Made by a program: the position numbers and the translations under genes
The notes under the pieces: generated by a model
Told to the model about the DNA's origin: nothing
The model's input: only the letters and a program-made list of their open reading frames with translations
Databases searched by the model: none
Assembly (NCBI RefSeq): GCF_900109165.1
Contig: NZ_FNZF01000007.1
Coordinates: forward strand, 1 to 64,000
From: Bhargavaea ginsengi
GTDB lineage: Bacteria; Bacillota; Bacilli; Bacillales_A; Planococcaceae
DNA length: 64,000 bases
Reading direction: 5' to 3'
Shown here: positions 9,578 through 18,607 of the stretch, piece by piece
Position numbering within the stretch: position 1 is the first letter of the stretch
How the letters are laid out: each line of letters opens with the position of its first letter

Positions 9578-10083
9578 TGCCGTTCTTTCAGTTGTTCCGC
9601 AGTGTAGATGATGCGGACCGGGTTTCCCCCGGCGAGGCTGCCGGGCGGGATATCACGGTTGACAAGCGATGCGGCGGAGACAGTGGCCCCGTCTCCGATC
9701 TCCACACCCGGGAGGATCGTCGTATTCGCGCCGACCATCACATTGTCGCCGATGACGACGTCGCCGAGCCGGTATTCATCGGTCAGGTATTCGTGCGCAA
9801 GGATCGTCGTGTTGAACCCGATGATCGAATTCCGGCCGATACGGATTCGTTCCGGAAACATCGTGTCCGGGACGACCATCAGCGCAAGCGCCGTCTTTTC
9901 ACCGATCTCCATGCCGAGGAACGTCCTGTAAAGCCACCGTTTCACAGACAGTGACGGCGTGTACCGCCCGATCTGGATAACAGTGAAATTCTTGGCGACC
10001 TTGAAGAAAGAAACAGTGCGGTACATATGCCAGAGCGGATTCGTTCCATTAACCGGTGCCGGGTGGCGGTCGGTCCGTCTCAT
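9556..10083 (-). CDS. yvoF: Hexapeptide-repeat acetyltransferase YvoF
   Basis: An acyltransferase of the left-handed beta-helix (LbH) type, probably transferring an acetyl group from acetyl-CoA to an unknown acceptor. The coil of hexapeptides is visible from about residue 75 to 160 (IRIGRNSIIGFNTTILAHEY, VVIGDNVMVGANTTILPGVE, IGDGATVSAASLV) with the usual GGNPVRII close. 175 residues is normal. Its start overlaps the ppaX stop in an ATGA, so it is translationally coupled to ppaX, as in B. subtilis. Confidence 0.88.
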   Translation of the reverse strand: MRRTDRHPAPVNGTNPLWHMYRTVSFFKVAKNFTVIQIGRYTPSLSVKRWLYRTFLGMEIGEKTALALMVVPDTMFPERIRIGRNSIIGFNTTILAHEYLTDEYRLGDVVIGDNVMVGANTTILPGVEIGDGATVSAASLVNRDIPPGSLAGGNPVRIIYTAEQLKERQRTPRQS

Positions 10084-10739
10084 CCGGCACCAACCGTCCC
10101 GTCCGTTATTTCCAGCAGGTCCTCGATGGCGTCCAACATATAATCGGGCTTAAGCGACTCCATGAAGGCCCTGCCCTTTGCACTCCATGCGACGCCCGCC
10201 GTGAGCGTGCCCGCATTTCGGCCGCCGTCGATGTCATGCGAATTATCGCCGACCATGAGAGTCGTTGACGGATCGGCACCCAGTGCATCCATGGCTTTTT
10301 GGAGCGGCTCCGGATGCGGCTTGGCATGAGTGACATCATCCAATCCGATCACGACATCAAAGATGCCGTCCGCATCCATGAGGCCGAGGCCTCTATGGAT
10401 CGTTTTGTTGCGCTTGGTAGACACGATCGCCATCTTTAGGCCGCGGTCCTTCAGCTTCTTGAGCACCTCAGAGACACCCGGGAACTCTGCCGTGAGCTTA
10501 TCGTGGTTTTCCAGGTTCCAGCTTACGTATTCCTCCATCAGCTGCTCGACATTTTCAGGTGCCAGCGCCTCGAATGTCTCGCGCAGCGGGGGGCCCATGA
10601 AAGGAAGGCAGTCCTCACGGGTATACCGCCCGGGAAAATGCTTGCCGAGAACCGCCATGAATGTTTCGATAATCAGGTCATTCGTATCAAACAATGTTCC
10701 GTCAAAGTCGAACAGAATCGTTTCGATTTTATTGGCCAT
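10080..10739 (-). CDS. ppaX: Pyrophosphatase PpaX
   Basis: A HAD-superfamily enzyme that hydrolyses the pyrophosphate released when HprK/P dephosphorylates seryl-HPr by phosphorolysis. The HAD motif I is DFDGTLFDTN, motif II is IVSTKR, and the motif IV region is MVGDNSHDIDGGRNAG. The ATG at 10739 (MANKIETILFDFDG) matches known starts; the upstream GTG sits on the ribosome site. It has 219 residues. The gene is two genes away from lgt-hprK in the conserved hprK-lgt-yvoD-ppaX-yvoF string, which supports the functional link. Confidence 0.92.
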   Translation of the reverse strand: MANKIETILFDFDGTLFDTNDLIIETFMAVLGKHFPGRYTREDCLPFMGPPLRETFEALAPENVEQLMEEYVSWNLENHDKLTAEFPGVSEVLKKLKDRGLKMAIVSTKRNKTIHRGLGLMDADGIFDVVIGLDDVTHAKPHPEPLQKAMDALGADPSTTLMVGDNSHDIDGGRNAGTLTAGVAWSAKGRAFMESLKPDYMLDAIEDLLEITDGTVGAG

Positions 10740-11673
10740 GCAACACGACACCCTTCTCTTTGGTTTGTTCGGCCCTCTTCCAGAACCACGCCACCGCCAT
10801 GGTCAGCACGAACGCCGTGACGACACGAATCAGCAGAAGCGGCCAGATCGGGATGCCGAGCGGCACGAAAATCAGTGTATCTTCGATGACCGCGTGACAG
10901 CTGACGAGGAATATGAGTACGAGAGTCGCATCCTTTTTGCTGACGCCGTCTTCCTCCACCGCCTGGATCATGACGCCTGCCCCCATTGCCAGTCCTGCGA
11001 CCAGCCCTGTGGCCAGCGTCATGCCCGCATTTGGCTGGACGCCGATCAGCTTTGTGAGAGGCTCCAACTTGGAGGACAGCTTGTGCATCCAGCCGCCGTC
11101 CTTCAGGAACTGGATGGCGACCATGAGCGGAATGACGATCACCGCGAGCTGCAGGACGCCGAATCCGGCCTTTTCAAAACCGAGCAGGACAATGCCTCCC
11201 CAGGTTTCCGGCGCCGCTTCGGGTGCAGACGCCATACCATACTGCGCGATTTCCGATCCGCCCTTCCAGAACAGGTTGATTAGGATGGCAGAAATCGATG
11301 CCAGTCCCAAGCGGACGACAAGGATGATCCACAGTTTGACCCCGACCCGCATCGCGACGCCGGATTCGATAAACAGATTGTGTGAAAACGACAGCATGAC
11401 AGCAAGGATAAATACTTCCTTGACCGTCAGTTCAAGTGACAGGATGCCGGCGATGCCGGCGTACAGATTCAGCGCGTTGCCGAGCACAAGCGGGATTGCC
11501 GCCTCGCCGCTCAGTCCGAACAGGCCCATCAGCGGCGCAACAAGATCGATGATCCACGGGAGAACAGGAGTGTGCTGCAGGATGACGACGAGCAGCGTGA
11601 TCGGGAAGATGATTTTTCCGAGCGTCCACGTGGTCTTCAGCCCCGCCTGGAGTCCTTTGCGTAGAGTAGACAT
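10729..11673 (-). CDS. yvoD: Nucleoside-recognition (Gate) domain membrane protein YvoD
   Basis: A polytopic membrane protein with two Gate/nucleoside-recognition segments. About eight hydrophobic segments are visible, including IIFPITLLVVILQ, AAIPLVLGNALNLYAGIAGI, LGLASISAILINLF and TLVLIFLVSCHAVIEDTLIF. The substrate is not known; related proteins sit next to spore-maturation and transport genes. Its 3' end overlaps the ppaX start by 11 bases, and it follows lgt, so it belongs to the hprK operon. 314 residues. Confidence 0.85.
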   Translation of the reverse strand: MSTLRKGLQAGLKTTWTLGKIIFPITLLVVILQHTPVLPWIIDLVAPLMGLFGLSGEAAIPLVLGNALNLYAGIAGILSLELTVKEVFILAVMLSFSHNLFIESGVAMRVGVKLWIILVVRLGLASISAILINLFWKGGSEIAQYGMASAPEAAPETWGGIVLLGFEKAGFGVLQLAVIVIPLMVAIQFLKDGGWMHKLSSKLEPLTKLIGVQPNAGMTLATGLVAGLAMGAGVMIQAVEEDGVSKKDATLVLIFLVSCHAVIEDTLIFVPLGIPIWPLLLIRVVTAFVLTMAVAWFWKRAEQTKEKGVVLHGQ

Positions 11674-11730
11674 GTTTTGGTTCGACTTCCTTTGCTAATC
11701 GTTAAGGCCCGCTGGCCGGGCCGTGCTGAC

Positions 11731-12540
11731 TTATTCTTTATAGCGTGTGCGGATGTTCATCGCGAACCGGCGGATGAGGAAAATCAGGATCGCCCCGAAG
11801 AACCCGATCATCGAGACGACCTGCGCCGCTTTCAGGCCGGAAGCCATCAGGCTGTCCGTCCTCATGCCCTCGATGAAGAACCGCCCGAATGAATACCAGG
11901 CGACGTAAAACAGGAAAATGACGCCGCTCAGCGGATTGATCCGCCGGAGCACAAACAAGATGAGCAGCAGTCCGACAAGATTCCATGCCGACTCGTAGAG
12001 GAATGTCGGATGGTAGGTCACACCGTCGATCGTCATCTGGTTCAAGATCCAGTCCGGCAGCGCAGAATAGCCCCACCAGTCATCGGCGACCGGTCCGCCG
12101 TGCGCTTCCTGGTTCACAAAGTTGCCCCACCGGCCGAGAATCTGGCCGATGAGAAGCCCCGGTGCCGTGACGTCCGCGACTTTCCAGAACGACACGCCCC
12201 GCTTTCTCGTGTAGATGATTGCTGTGATCACTGCCGCGATCAGCGCCCCATGTATGGCGAGTCCGCCTTCCCAGATACGGAAAATCCTCCCCGGGTCATC
12301 ACGGTAGTACTCCCACTGGAAGATGACATAATAGAGCCTTGCACCGATGATCGAGATCGGTACCGCCCAGATGAGAAAATCAGTCATGAAGTCAGGGTGC
12401 AGCCCCCGCTTCACCGCTTCCCGCTGGACGACGAGGAACCCCAGCACAATCCCCGTCGCTATGAGGATTCCGTACCACCGGACGTCAATCGGCCCGAGAG
12501 AAAAGGCGATCGGATCGATCGCCGCGAGAGAAAATTGCAT
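11731..12540 (-). CDS. lgt: Phosphatidylglycerol--prolipoprotein diacylglyceryl transferase
   Basis: Lgt is an integral membrane enzyme that moves a diacylglyceryl group from phosphatidylglycerol to the lipobox cysteine of prolipoproteins, the first lipoprotein maturation step. The family signature GRWGNFVNQEAHGG (residues about 135-148) and the conserved EGGLAIHGAL segment are present, with about seven membrane segments. 269 residues is normal. At least two lipoprotein substrates are encoded in this window (27.7 and 33.3 kb). The gene lies 39 bases after hprK in the conserved operon order. Confidence 0.96.
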   Translation of the reverse strand: MQFSLAAIDPIAFSLGPIDVRWYGILIATGIVLGFLVVQREAVKRGLHPDFMTDFLIWAVPISIIGARLYYVIFQWEYYRDDPGRIFRIWEGGLAIHGALIAAVITAIIYTRKRGVSFWKVADVTAPGLLIGQILGRWGNFVNQEAHGGPVADDWWGYSALPDWILNQMTIDGVTYHPTFLYESAWNLVGLLLILFVLRRINPLSGVIFLFYVAWYSFGRFFIEGMRTDSLMASGLKAAQVVSMIGFFGAILIFLIRRFAMNIRTRYKE

Positions 12541-12579
12541 TCATTAATCCCTTCTTCCGTGCTCACCGGAAATGCCGGC

Positions 12580-13515
12580 TTAGTAAGACGGGTCCTGTTC
12601 CCGCCCGATCATATCGTTCAGCCGCTCCGAAAACTGTTCAGCGGCATTCATGCCCATTTGCTTCATGCGGTGGTTCATCGCCGCGACTTCAACAATCGAT
12701 GACATGTTCCTTCCCGGGCGCACCGGCACGGTAAGTCTTGTCAGCTCGGTATCAAGGATTTTCAGTTTCTCTTCCTCGAGGCCAAGACGGTCATACGAGC
12801 GCTCCGGATCCCAGAGCTCCAGGTCGATGATCAGTGTAATCCGCTTGAAGTCGCGGATGGCGCTCGCCCCGAAAAGCATCTGCACATCGATGATGCCGAG
12901 CCCGCGGATCTCCAGCAGGTGGCGGAGCAGCTCCGGCGGATTGCCGACCAGCGTATCTTCCGCCACCTGTCGGATCTCCACCATGTCGTCTGCTACAAGC
13001 CGATGCCCGCGCTTGACGAGGTCGAGTGCCACTTCGCTTTTGCCGATGCCGCTCTTGCCGGTGATCAGGACGCCGAGCCCATAAATATCAAGCAGGACGC
13101 CGTGTACCGCCGTCATCGGTGCGAGCCGGTTCTCGAGGAAATCGCTCAGCTTATTGGACAGCTTGGTCGTCGTCATCGGAGAAGAAAGGAGCGGCACCTG
13201 CTCTTCTTCCGCCGCCGCCACGAGCTCGGGCGGAATCCGCATGCTGTGGCAGACGACGAGCATCGGCGTGTCCGGAGAGCAGAGCTTCCGGGCGCGCTCC
13301 ATCTTATCAAGGCGAGGCAGCATCGAGAAAAATGAAATTTCACTTTTCCCAAGAAGCTGAATACGGTTTGCCGGATAATATTCAAAGAAACCGGCCACTT
13401 CAAGTCCCGGGCGGGAGATGTCGCTGCTGGCGATATGCCGCCCGATCCCTTCCGCACCCGCTGACAGTTCAAGTCCGAAACGTTCCATCACGTCTTTTAC
13501 CGTCACGTGATCCAT
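12580..13515 (-). CDS. hprK: HPr kinase/phosphorylase
   Basis: HprK/P phosphorylates HPr and Crh on Ser46 and reverses this by phosphorolysis, setting CcpA-dependent catabolite repression. The Walker A loop is [11 protein letters not shown] (residues about 152-162), followed by LVADDMVEI and the signature [19 protein letters not shown]. The ATG at 13515 ([13 protein letters not shown]) is chosen because GGGGGG is at correct spacing; the ATG two codons upstream is too close to it. It has 311 residues. It heads the lgt-yvoD-ppaX-yvoF series. Its second substrate, Crh, is encoded at 2.9 kb. Confidence 0.96.
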   Translation of the reverse strand: MDHVTVKDVMERFGLELSAGAEGIGRHIASSDISRPGLEVAGFFEYYPANRIQLLGKSEISFFSMLPRLDKMERARKLCSPDTPMLVVCHSMRIPPELVAAAEEEQVPLLSSPMTTTKLSNKLSDFLENRLAPMTAVHGVLLDIYGLGVLITGKSGIGKSEVALDLVKRGHRLVADDMVEIRQVAEDTLVGNPPELLRHLLEIRGLGIIDVQMLFGASAIRDFKRITLIIDLELWDPERSYDRLGLEEEKLKILDTELTRLTVPVRPGRNMSSIVEVAAMNHRMKQMGMNAAEQFSERLNDMIGREQDPSY

Positions 13516-13664
13516 CGGCATTGCCCCCTTCGCTGCCGAATGTCGGCCATGCCCTATATTCTAACAAAGATTCGGTTAATGAACATCGCTTTTATCTGGA
13601 ATGCTCCGTGCAAGCGTATACATCGGGCACGTTGTCTCTATGTAACAGTCGGAGGTGGAGTGAA

Positions 13665-14222
13665 TTGAAGAAAATCATGCTGGATGCCGGCCATGGACCG
13701 GCGACACCGGGAAAGCGGACGCCCGACGGATCAATGCTGGAGTTTGCATTCAATGCTTCGGTTTCCGCTTATGCCGAAAAGCTTCTCAGGGCGGAAGGGA
13801 TCACGGTGATGACGGCTCACGAAGCAGGCCGGGATGTTCCGCTTGCGGAACGCGTCCGCAAGGCAAACGCCTGGGGAGCGGATGCCTATGTCTCGATCCA
13901 TGCCAATGCGTTCGGCACGGGCTGGAATGAGGCGAATGGCATCGAGACGTTTATCTATCCCCGCGCACAGCGCCAGTCGGAGCTGCTCGCCGGGCATATA
14001 CTGGCGGCGCTTGTCTCCGCCACCGGCCGCAGAAACCGAGGGGTGAAGCGCGCAGACTTTGCCGTCGTGCGCAACACCCGCATGCCCGCAGTCCTGCTCG
14101 AGTGCGGATTCATGACGAATCGTCAGGAGGCGGCCCTTTTGAAAAACGACAGGTACAGAAGGCAATGCGCACGCGCCATCGCATTCGCCGTGGTGAATTG
14201 GTACTACGGCAAGGGACAGTAA
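13665..14222 (+). CDS. N-acetylmuramoyl-L-alanine amidase (Amidase_3)
   Basis: A zinc amidase cleaving the bond between muramic acid and the stem peptide of peptidoglycan. Zinc ligands and catalytic residues are visible: DAGHG near the N-terminus, an E in SMLEFAFN, SIHANA in the middle and LLECGFMTN near the end. The start is a TTG (13665) preceded by GGAGGTGG; the longer open frame upstream is antisense to hprK and has no ribosome site there. The 185-residue protein is the catalytic domain alone, with no signal peptide and no wall-binding repeats. That resembles the amidase domain of spore/mother-cell lysins such as CwlC, although which process it serves is unknown. It is divergent from hprK. 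Confidence 0.85.
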   Translation: MKKIMLDAGHGPATPGKRTPDGSMLEFAFNASVSAYAEKLLRAEGITVMTAHEAGRDVPLAERVRKANAWGADAYVSIHANAFGTGWNEANGIETFIYPRAQRQSELLAGHILAALVSATGRRNRGVKRADFAVVRNTRMPAVLLECGFMTNRQEAALLKNDRYRRQCARAIAFAVVNWYYGKGQ

Positions 14223-14244
14223 AGCGGTTGGGGAGTTGTGCCGG

Positions 14245-14349
14245 TTCGTCACGTTCAGGAGGCGATTCGTCACTTTCCCGGGCTGATTCTTCACTTTCGG
14301 AGTGCGTTTCGTCACTTTCGGGGACTCATTCGTCACTTTCGCGAAAACC
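14245..14349. repeat. 21-nt periodic intergenic array B (TTCGTCACTTTCGG family)
   Basis: Five units start at 14245, 14266, 14287, 14308 and 14329, exactly 21 bases apart. The core TTCGTCACTTTCG is nearly invariant (one unit TTCTTCAC, one TTCGTCACGTTC), followed by about 8 variable bases. It lies between the amidase stop and a bidirectional terminator. The same core forms the array at 50361. Confidence 0.87.
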
Positions 14350-14363
14350 GGCACCTCAACGAC

Positions 14364-14400
14364 AAAAGGACGGAAGGCCACTTGGGCCTTCCGTCCTTTT
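14364..14400. terminator. Bidirectional terminator between amidase and yvlB
   Basis: AAAAGGACGGAAGGCC pairs with GGCCTTCCGTCCTTTT (16 bp, 5-base loop), with T-runs on both strands for convergent genes. Confidence 0.92.
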
Positions 14401-14408
14401 GCTGTTCT

Positions 14409-15632
14409 TTAGTTTCCGATATAGCCGACGATGACGGTGCCGGTCTTGGCCTCGCCCTTGATGCGGAGCGGAGGAAGGTCCGGATTGCCGCCTTCTTTGC
14501 GGAACCGGATGGATTTCTGGAGCAGCTGCTCCTGCTCTTTCGTTCGGGTGACATCCTGCATGCGGATGTCCATGCGCCCGAAGTTTGAGGAAACTTCGCC
14601 TTCAATGCCGGCTTCCTGCGGCACATACACTTCGACGCTTCCGGACATGGCGGTCGCTTCCACCTTGCGGGACTCGGCGTCCCGTGTCGTGACGATGACG
14701 TGCCCGTTCACCGACTGGGCCTCGATATCCTTCAGCATGCCGTCGATGTCGATCCGGCCGTTGAGCGTTTCCGCTTCGACCTGCTCGCCGTGGATGTCCT
14801 TGAGACGGATTGCGCCGTTCGCGGTCTCGAACTCAGCCTCATCAAAATGAAGATTGTCCGCCTCGATCTTGCCGTTGGCCGTGCGTACGCGCACCTGTGC
14901 CGCGGTCAGGCCGGTACCGGATGAAAAGGTGCCGTTGAACATGCGCACAGCCAGCTTTTTATACTGTTTTTCCGGCACATGGAGAACGACGTTCACCTGG
15001 GTCATTTTCTGGTCGTTCGTGATGCGGAGACGGTTGCCGTCCGTGATGAAGAGGAAACGTTCTTCGAATTCCCGTTTCGCTTCAGCTTCGTCTTCGGCAC
15101 GGTGCACCTTTACTTCGCACTCAGCGCGGAATTCTTCACCTTCGCCAAGACGGATGTCAAAGCTGCCCATCGACAGGTCGACATTGATCTCTTCAATGCC
15201 TTCCGCGCTTTTCGTGAACGTTTCGTGGAAAACGACCGGGTCACCGAACGGCTTGTCGATGTCGAATGTCTTTACGCGGTCGACCGCCGTCTGCATGAAC
15301 TGCATGAACCGGTTGCCGAATGTCGTGAAGTCACGGCGGACGTCTTCCAGGAAGTCATCCATCGATGCCTGTTTTCCGGAGCGGTGATCTTCCCCTTCCG
15401 GCTGCGCGTCCTGGCTGAAATCTCCCTGCCAGTTGTCCGCTTCCTCACCGCCGCCGACTGCCTGCTGCGGGTCTGCCGCCGGCTTGTCCGCCTGCCCGTC
15501 ATTGATCTCCGGATGGCTTTCCTTCACGGCTTCGCGGTTGCTTTCGAACTTCTCCAAAAGACGCAATGCTTCGTCTGCGCTGATTGTCCCTTGTTCCAGC
15601 ATGTCCAGAATACGGCTTTTCTCGTCTTTCAT
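14409..15632 (-). CDS. yvlB: DUF4097/YvlB-like adhesin-type beta-repeat protein
   Basis: A cytoplasmic-looking protein with an N-terminal helical SHOCT-like segment (KSRILDMLEQGTISADEALRLL, residues 5-26), a charged linker, and a long DUF4097 beta-solenoid (about residues 170-400) rich in short repeats such as VRVRTANGKIEADNLHF, AEFETANGAIRLKDIHG and VEAETLNGRIDIDG. B. subtilis YvlB belongs to the cell-envelope-stress yvlABCD operon; here yvlC and yvlD are missing and yvlB follows uvrA by about 100 bases. No signal peptide or membrane segment is visible. The function is unknown. 407 residues. Confidence 0.8.
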   Translation of the reverse strand: MKDEKSRILDMLEQGTISADEALRLLEKFESNREAVKESHPEINDGQADKPAADPQQAVGGGEEADNWQGDFSQDAQPEGEDHRSGKQASMDDFLEDVRRDFTTFGNRFMQFMQTAVDRVKTFDIDKPFGDPVVFHETFTKSAEGIEEINVDLSMGSFDIRLGEGEEFRAECEVKVHRAEDEAEAKREFEERFLFITDGNRLRITNDQKMTQVNVVLHVPEKQYKKLAVRMFNGTFSSGTGLTAAQVRVRTANGKIEADNLHFDEAEFETANGAIRLKDIHGEQVEAETLNGRIDIDGMLKDIEAQSVNGHVIVTTRDAESRKVEATAMSGSVEVYVPQEAGIEGEVSSNFGRMDIRMQDVTRTKEQEQLLQKSIRFRKEGGNPDLPPLRIKGEAKTGTVIVGYIGN

Positions 15633-15729
15633 ATGCGTTCCTCCTTCGAAAGCGGCAAGGCGCTTCCGTTGATAGTTATGTTACGTGCCGGGAACGTGAA
15701 AAGTTTCACTGCGATGTCCGAAAAATCCG

Positions 15730-18600
15730 TCAGGCCTGTTTTTCCGCTTCCGCCAAAAGCTGATCGGTCCGTTTCCGGTCGCGCTCGAGAATCGGCTTCA
15801 GATAGTGGCCGGTGTAAGATTCGCGCACCTCCGCCACTTCTTCCGGTGTCCCTGTCGCGATGATCTGGCCTCCGCGGTCGCCGCCTTCCGGCCCGAGGTC
15901 GATAATATGGTCGACTGTCTTGATGACGTCCAGGTTATGCTCGATGACAAGGACGGTGTTGCCGTTGTCGACGAGCCTGTGGAGCACTTCGAGCAGGCGC
16001 GAGATGTCATGCGCATGAAGCCCGGTCGTCGGCTCGTCCAGGATATAGAACGACTTGCCGTTGGACCGGCGGTGCAGTTCGGATGCCAGCTTGACCCGCT
16101 GGGCCTCCCCGCCCGAGAGTGTCGTCGCCGGCTGGCCAAGCTTTACATAGCCGAGACCGACATCGACAAGCGTCTGGAGTTTTCGGTGGATCTTCTGGAT
16201 GTTCTCGAAAAACACTGCTGCGTCGGATACGGTCATATCGAGGACGTCTGAAATGTTCTTGCCTTTGTAACGGACTTCGAGTGTCTCCCGGTTGTAACGG
16301 CGTCCGTGGCACACTTCGCACGGGACGTAGACATCCGGCAGGAAGTGCATCTCGATCTTGATGATGCCGTCCCCGCGGCAAGCCTCACACCGCCCGCCCT
16401 TTACGTTAAAGCTGAAGCGCCCTTTCTGGAAGCCGCGGACCTTCGCATCGTTGGTCGAGGCGAACAGGTCGCGGATGTTGTCGAACACGCCGGTGTAGGT
16501 CGCCGGGTTCGATCGCGGGGTGCGCCCGATCGGCGACTGGTCGATGTCGATGACCTTCTCGAGTTCTTCAAGGCCCGAAATGGCTGCATAAGCGCCCGGC
16601 TTTGCCTTGGCGCGGTTCAGTTTCTGGGCCAATGTCTTATAGAGGATTTCATTGACGAGCGTCGATTTTCCGGAACCTGAAACGCCTGTGACAGCAATAA
16701 ACTGGCCAAGCGGGAATTCGGCGTCGATGGTCTTCAGGTTATTTTCCGTTGCACCCTCGATGCGGACAGTGCGGCCGTCCGGCTTGCGGCGCTCCGCAGG
16801 GACCGGGATGAACTTCCGGCCGCTCAGGTAAGCCCCCGTGATGGAATCCGGATCATCCGCCACTTCCTGCGGCGTACCCTGCGCGATAATCTCCCCGCCA
16901 TGCAGGCCGGCACCCGGCCCGATGTCGATCAGGTGGTCGGCAGCCATCATCGTATCCTCATCATGTTCGACGACGATGAGCGTATTGCCGAGGTCGCGCA
17001 TTTCCTTGAGCGTGCCGATCAGCTTGTCGTTGTCACGCTGATGAAGCCCGATCGAAGGCTCATCAAGGATGTACAGGACACCCGAAAGCTTCGAGCCGAT
17101 CTGGGTGGCCAGCCGGATCCGCTGCGCCTCGCCTCCGGACAGCGTACCCGCCGCACGGGACATCGACAGGTAATCCAGCCCGACATTCACGAGGAAACCG
17201 AGCCGTGAATTAATCTCTCTCAGGATCAGATTCGCGATCGCCCGGTCATTTTCCGAAAGGTTGAGGCCCTGGAAAAAGTCCACGGCTTCGGTGATCGGGA
17301 AGCGGGTCACCTGGGAGATGTTCAGGCCGGCGACTTTTACCGCAAGCGCTTCTTCCTTGAGCCGGTCGCCTCGGCAGACCGGACAAGGGCGCTCCGCCAT
17401 ATACTTCTCCATCTGCTCCCTGATCCAGTCGGAACTTGTTTCGCGGTACCGGCGCTCGACGTTCTTGAGCACTCCTTCAAAGTAGATATGGTTGTCGCGT
17501 GTTTTTCCGAACTCGTTCGTATAGCGGAAGTGGATGCGGTCGCTGGAGGAGCCATAAAGGACCTTGTCCAGTTGGCTGTCCGGAAGCTCGCTGACAGGCA
17601 CGTCCATGGAAATTCCGTAATGCTTGCAGACCGCCTTCAGAAGTTCCGGGTAATACTGGGAGCTTGTCGGCTCCCACGGGGCGATCGCGCCTTCCTGGAG
17701 TGATAGGCTCTTGTCCGGAATGACAAGGTCCGGGTCGACTTCAAGCTTGGAGCCGAGGCCGTCACATTCCGGGCAGGCGCCGAACGGGCTGTTGAACGAG
17801 AACAGCCGCGGTTCCAGCTCGCCGATCGAGAATCCGCACACCGGGCAGGCATGGTGTTCGTTGTAGATCAGCTCTTCCCCGCCGATTACATCGATGATCG
17901 CGCGTCCTCCGGCAAGCGACGACGCCGTTTCCAGGGAATCCGAAAGGCGCCCTTCCACATCATCTTTTACGACAATCCGGTCGATGACGACTTCGATGTC
18001 GTGCTTTTTGTTTTTATTCAGGTCGATGTCATCATCCAGGTCATACAGCTCCCCGTTGACCCGCACTCGGACATAGCCCTGCTTTTTAATGTCTTCCAGA
18101 AGCTTTTTATGCGTTCCCTTGCGTCCCGAAACGATGGGCGCCAGAATCTGCAGGCGTGTCCGCTCCGGCAGTTCCATCACCCGGTCGACCATCTGCTCGA
18201 CGGTCTGGGAGGAAATCTCGATGCCGTGGTTCGGGCAGATCGGCTTGCCGATCCTCGCATACAGAAGCCGGAGATAATCGGAGATTTCCGTGACCGTCCC
18301 GACGGTCGATCTCGGGTTCCGGCTCGTCGTCTTCTGGTCGATCGCGATCGCCGGCGACAGCCCTTCGATCGCGTCCACATCCGGCTTGTCCATCTGTCCG
18401 AGGAACATCCGGGCATAGGCGGACAGTGACTCCACATAGCGCCGCTGCCCCTCTGCATAGATCGTGTCGAAGGCAAGCGAGGATTTGCCCGAGCCGGACA
18501 GGCCGGTCACGACGACCAATTGGTCCCTCGGGATGGTGACATTAATGTCTTTCAGGTTATGCGCACGCGCGCCCTGGATGACGATTTCCTTGTTTTTCAT
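15730..18600 (-). CDS. uvrA: Excinuclease ABC subunit A
   Basis: UvrA is the damage-recognition ATPase of nucleotide excision repair. Both ABC modules are complete: Walker [13 protein letters not shown] near residue 34 and [15 protein letters not shown] near residue 640, signature motifs LSGGEAQRI and [12 protein letters not shown], and zinc-finger cysteines ([14 protein letters not shown] and [14 protein letters not shown]...CEVCHG). 956 residues is the standard length. It begins 7 bases after uvrB ends, so the two form one operon under the LexA-controlled promoter upstream of uvrB. Confidence 0.98.
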   Translation of the reverse strand: MKNKEIVIQGARAHNLKDINVTIPRDQLVVVTGLSGSGKSSLAFDTIYAEGQRRYVESLSAYARMFLGQMDKPDVDAIEGLSPAIAIDQKTTSRNPRSTVGTVTEISDYLRLLYARIGKPICPNHGIEISSQTVEQMVDRVMELPERTRLQILAPIVSGRKGTHKKLLEDIKKQGYVRVRVNGELYDLDDDIDLNKNKKHDIEVVIDRIVVKDDVEGRLSDSLETASSLAGGRAIIDVIGGEELIYNEHHACPVCGFSIGELEPRLFSFNSPFGACPECDGLGSKLEVDPDLVIPDKSLSLQEGAIAPWEPTSSQYYPELLKAVCKHYGISMDVPVSELPDSQLDKVLYGSSSDRIHFRYTNEFGKTRDNHIYFEGVLKNVERRYRETSSDWIREQMEKYMAERPCPVCRGDRLKEEALAVKVAGLNISQVTRFPITEAVDFFQGLNLSENDRAIANLILREINSRLGFLVNVGLDYLSMSRAAGTLSGGEAQRIRLATQIGSKLSGVLYILDEPSIGLHQRDNDKLIGTLKEMRDLGNTLIVVEHDEDTMMAADHLIDIGPGAGLHGGEIIAQGTPQEVADDPDSITGAYLSGRKFIPVPAERRKPDGRTVRIEGATENNLKTIDAEFPLGQFIAVTGVSGSGKSTLVNEILYKTLAQKLNRAKAKPGAYAAISGLEELEKVIDIDQSPIGRTPRSNPATYTGVFDNIRDLFASTNDAKVRGFQKGRFSFNVKGGRCEACRGDGIIKIEMHFLPDVYVPCEVCHGRRYNRETLEVRYKGKNISDVLDMTVSDAAVFFENIQKIHRKLQTLVDVGLGYVKLGQPATTLSGGEAQRVKLASELHRRSNGKSFYILDEPTTGLHAHDISRLLEVLHRLVDNGNTVLVIEHNLDVIKTVDHIIDLGPEGGDRGGQIIATGTPEEVAEVRESYTGHYLKPILERDRKRTDQLLAEAEKQA

Positions 18601-18607
18601 GCGGATC

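Noticed and set aside
13119-13664. N-terminal extension of the amidase
   Set aside because: The frame is open upstream but runs antisense to hprK; the ribosome site GGAGGTGG fits only the TTG at 13665.
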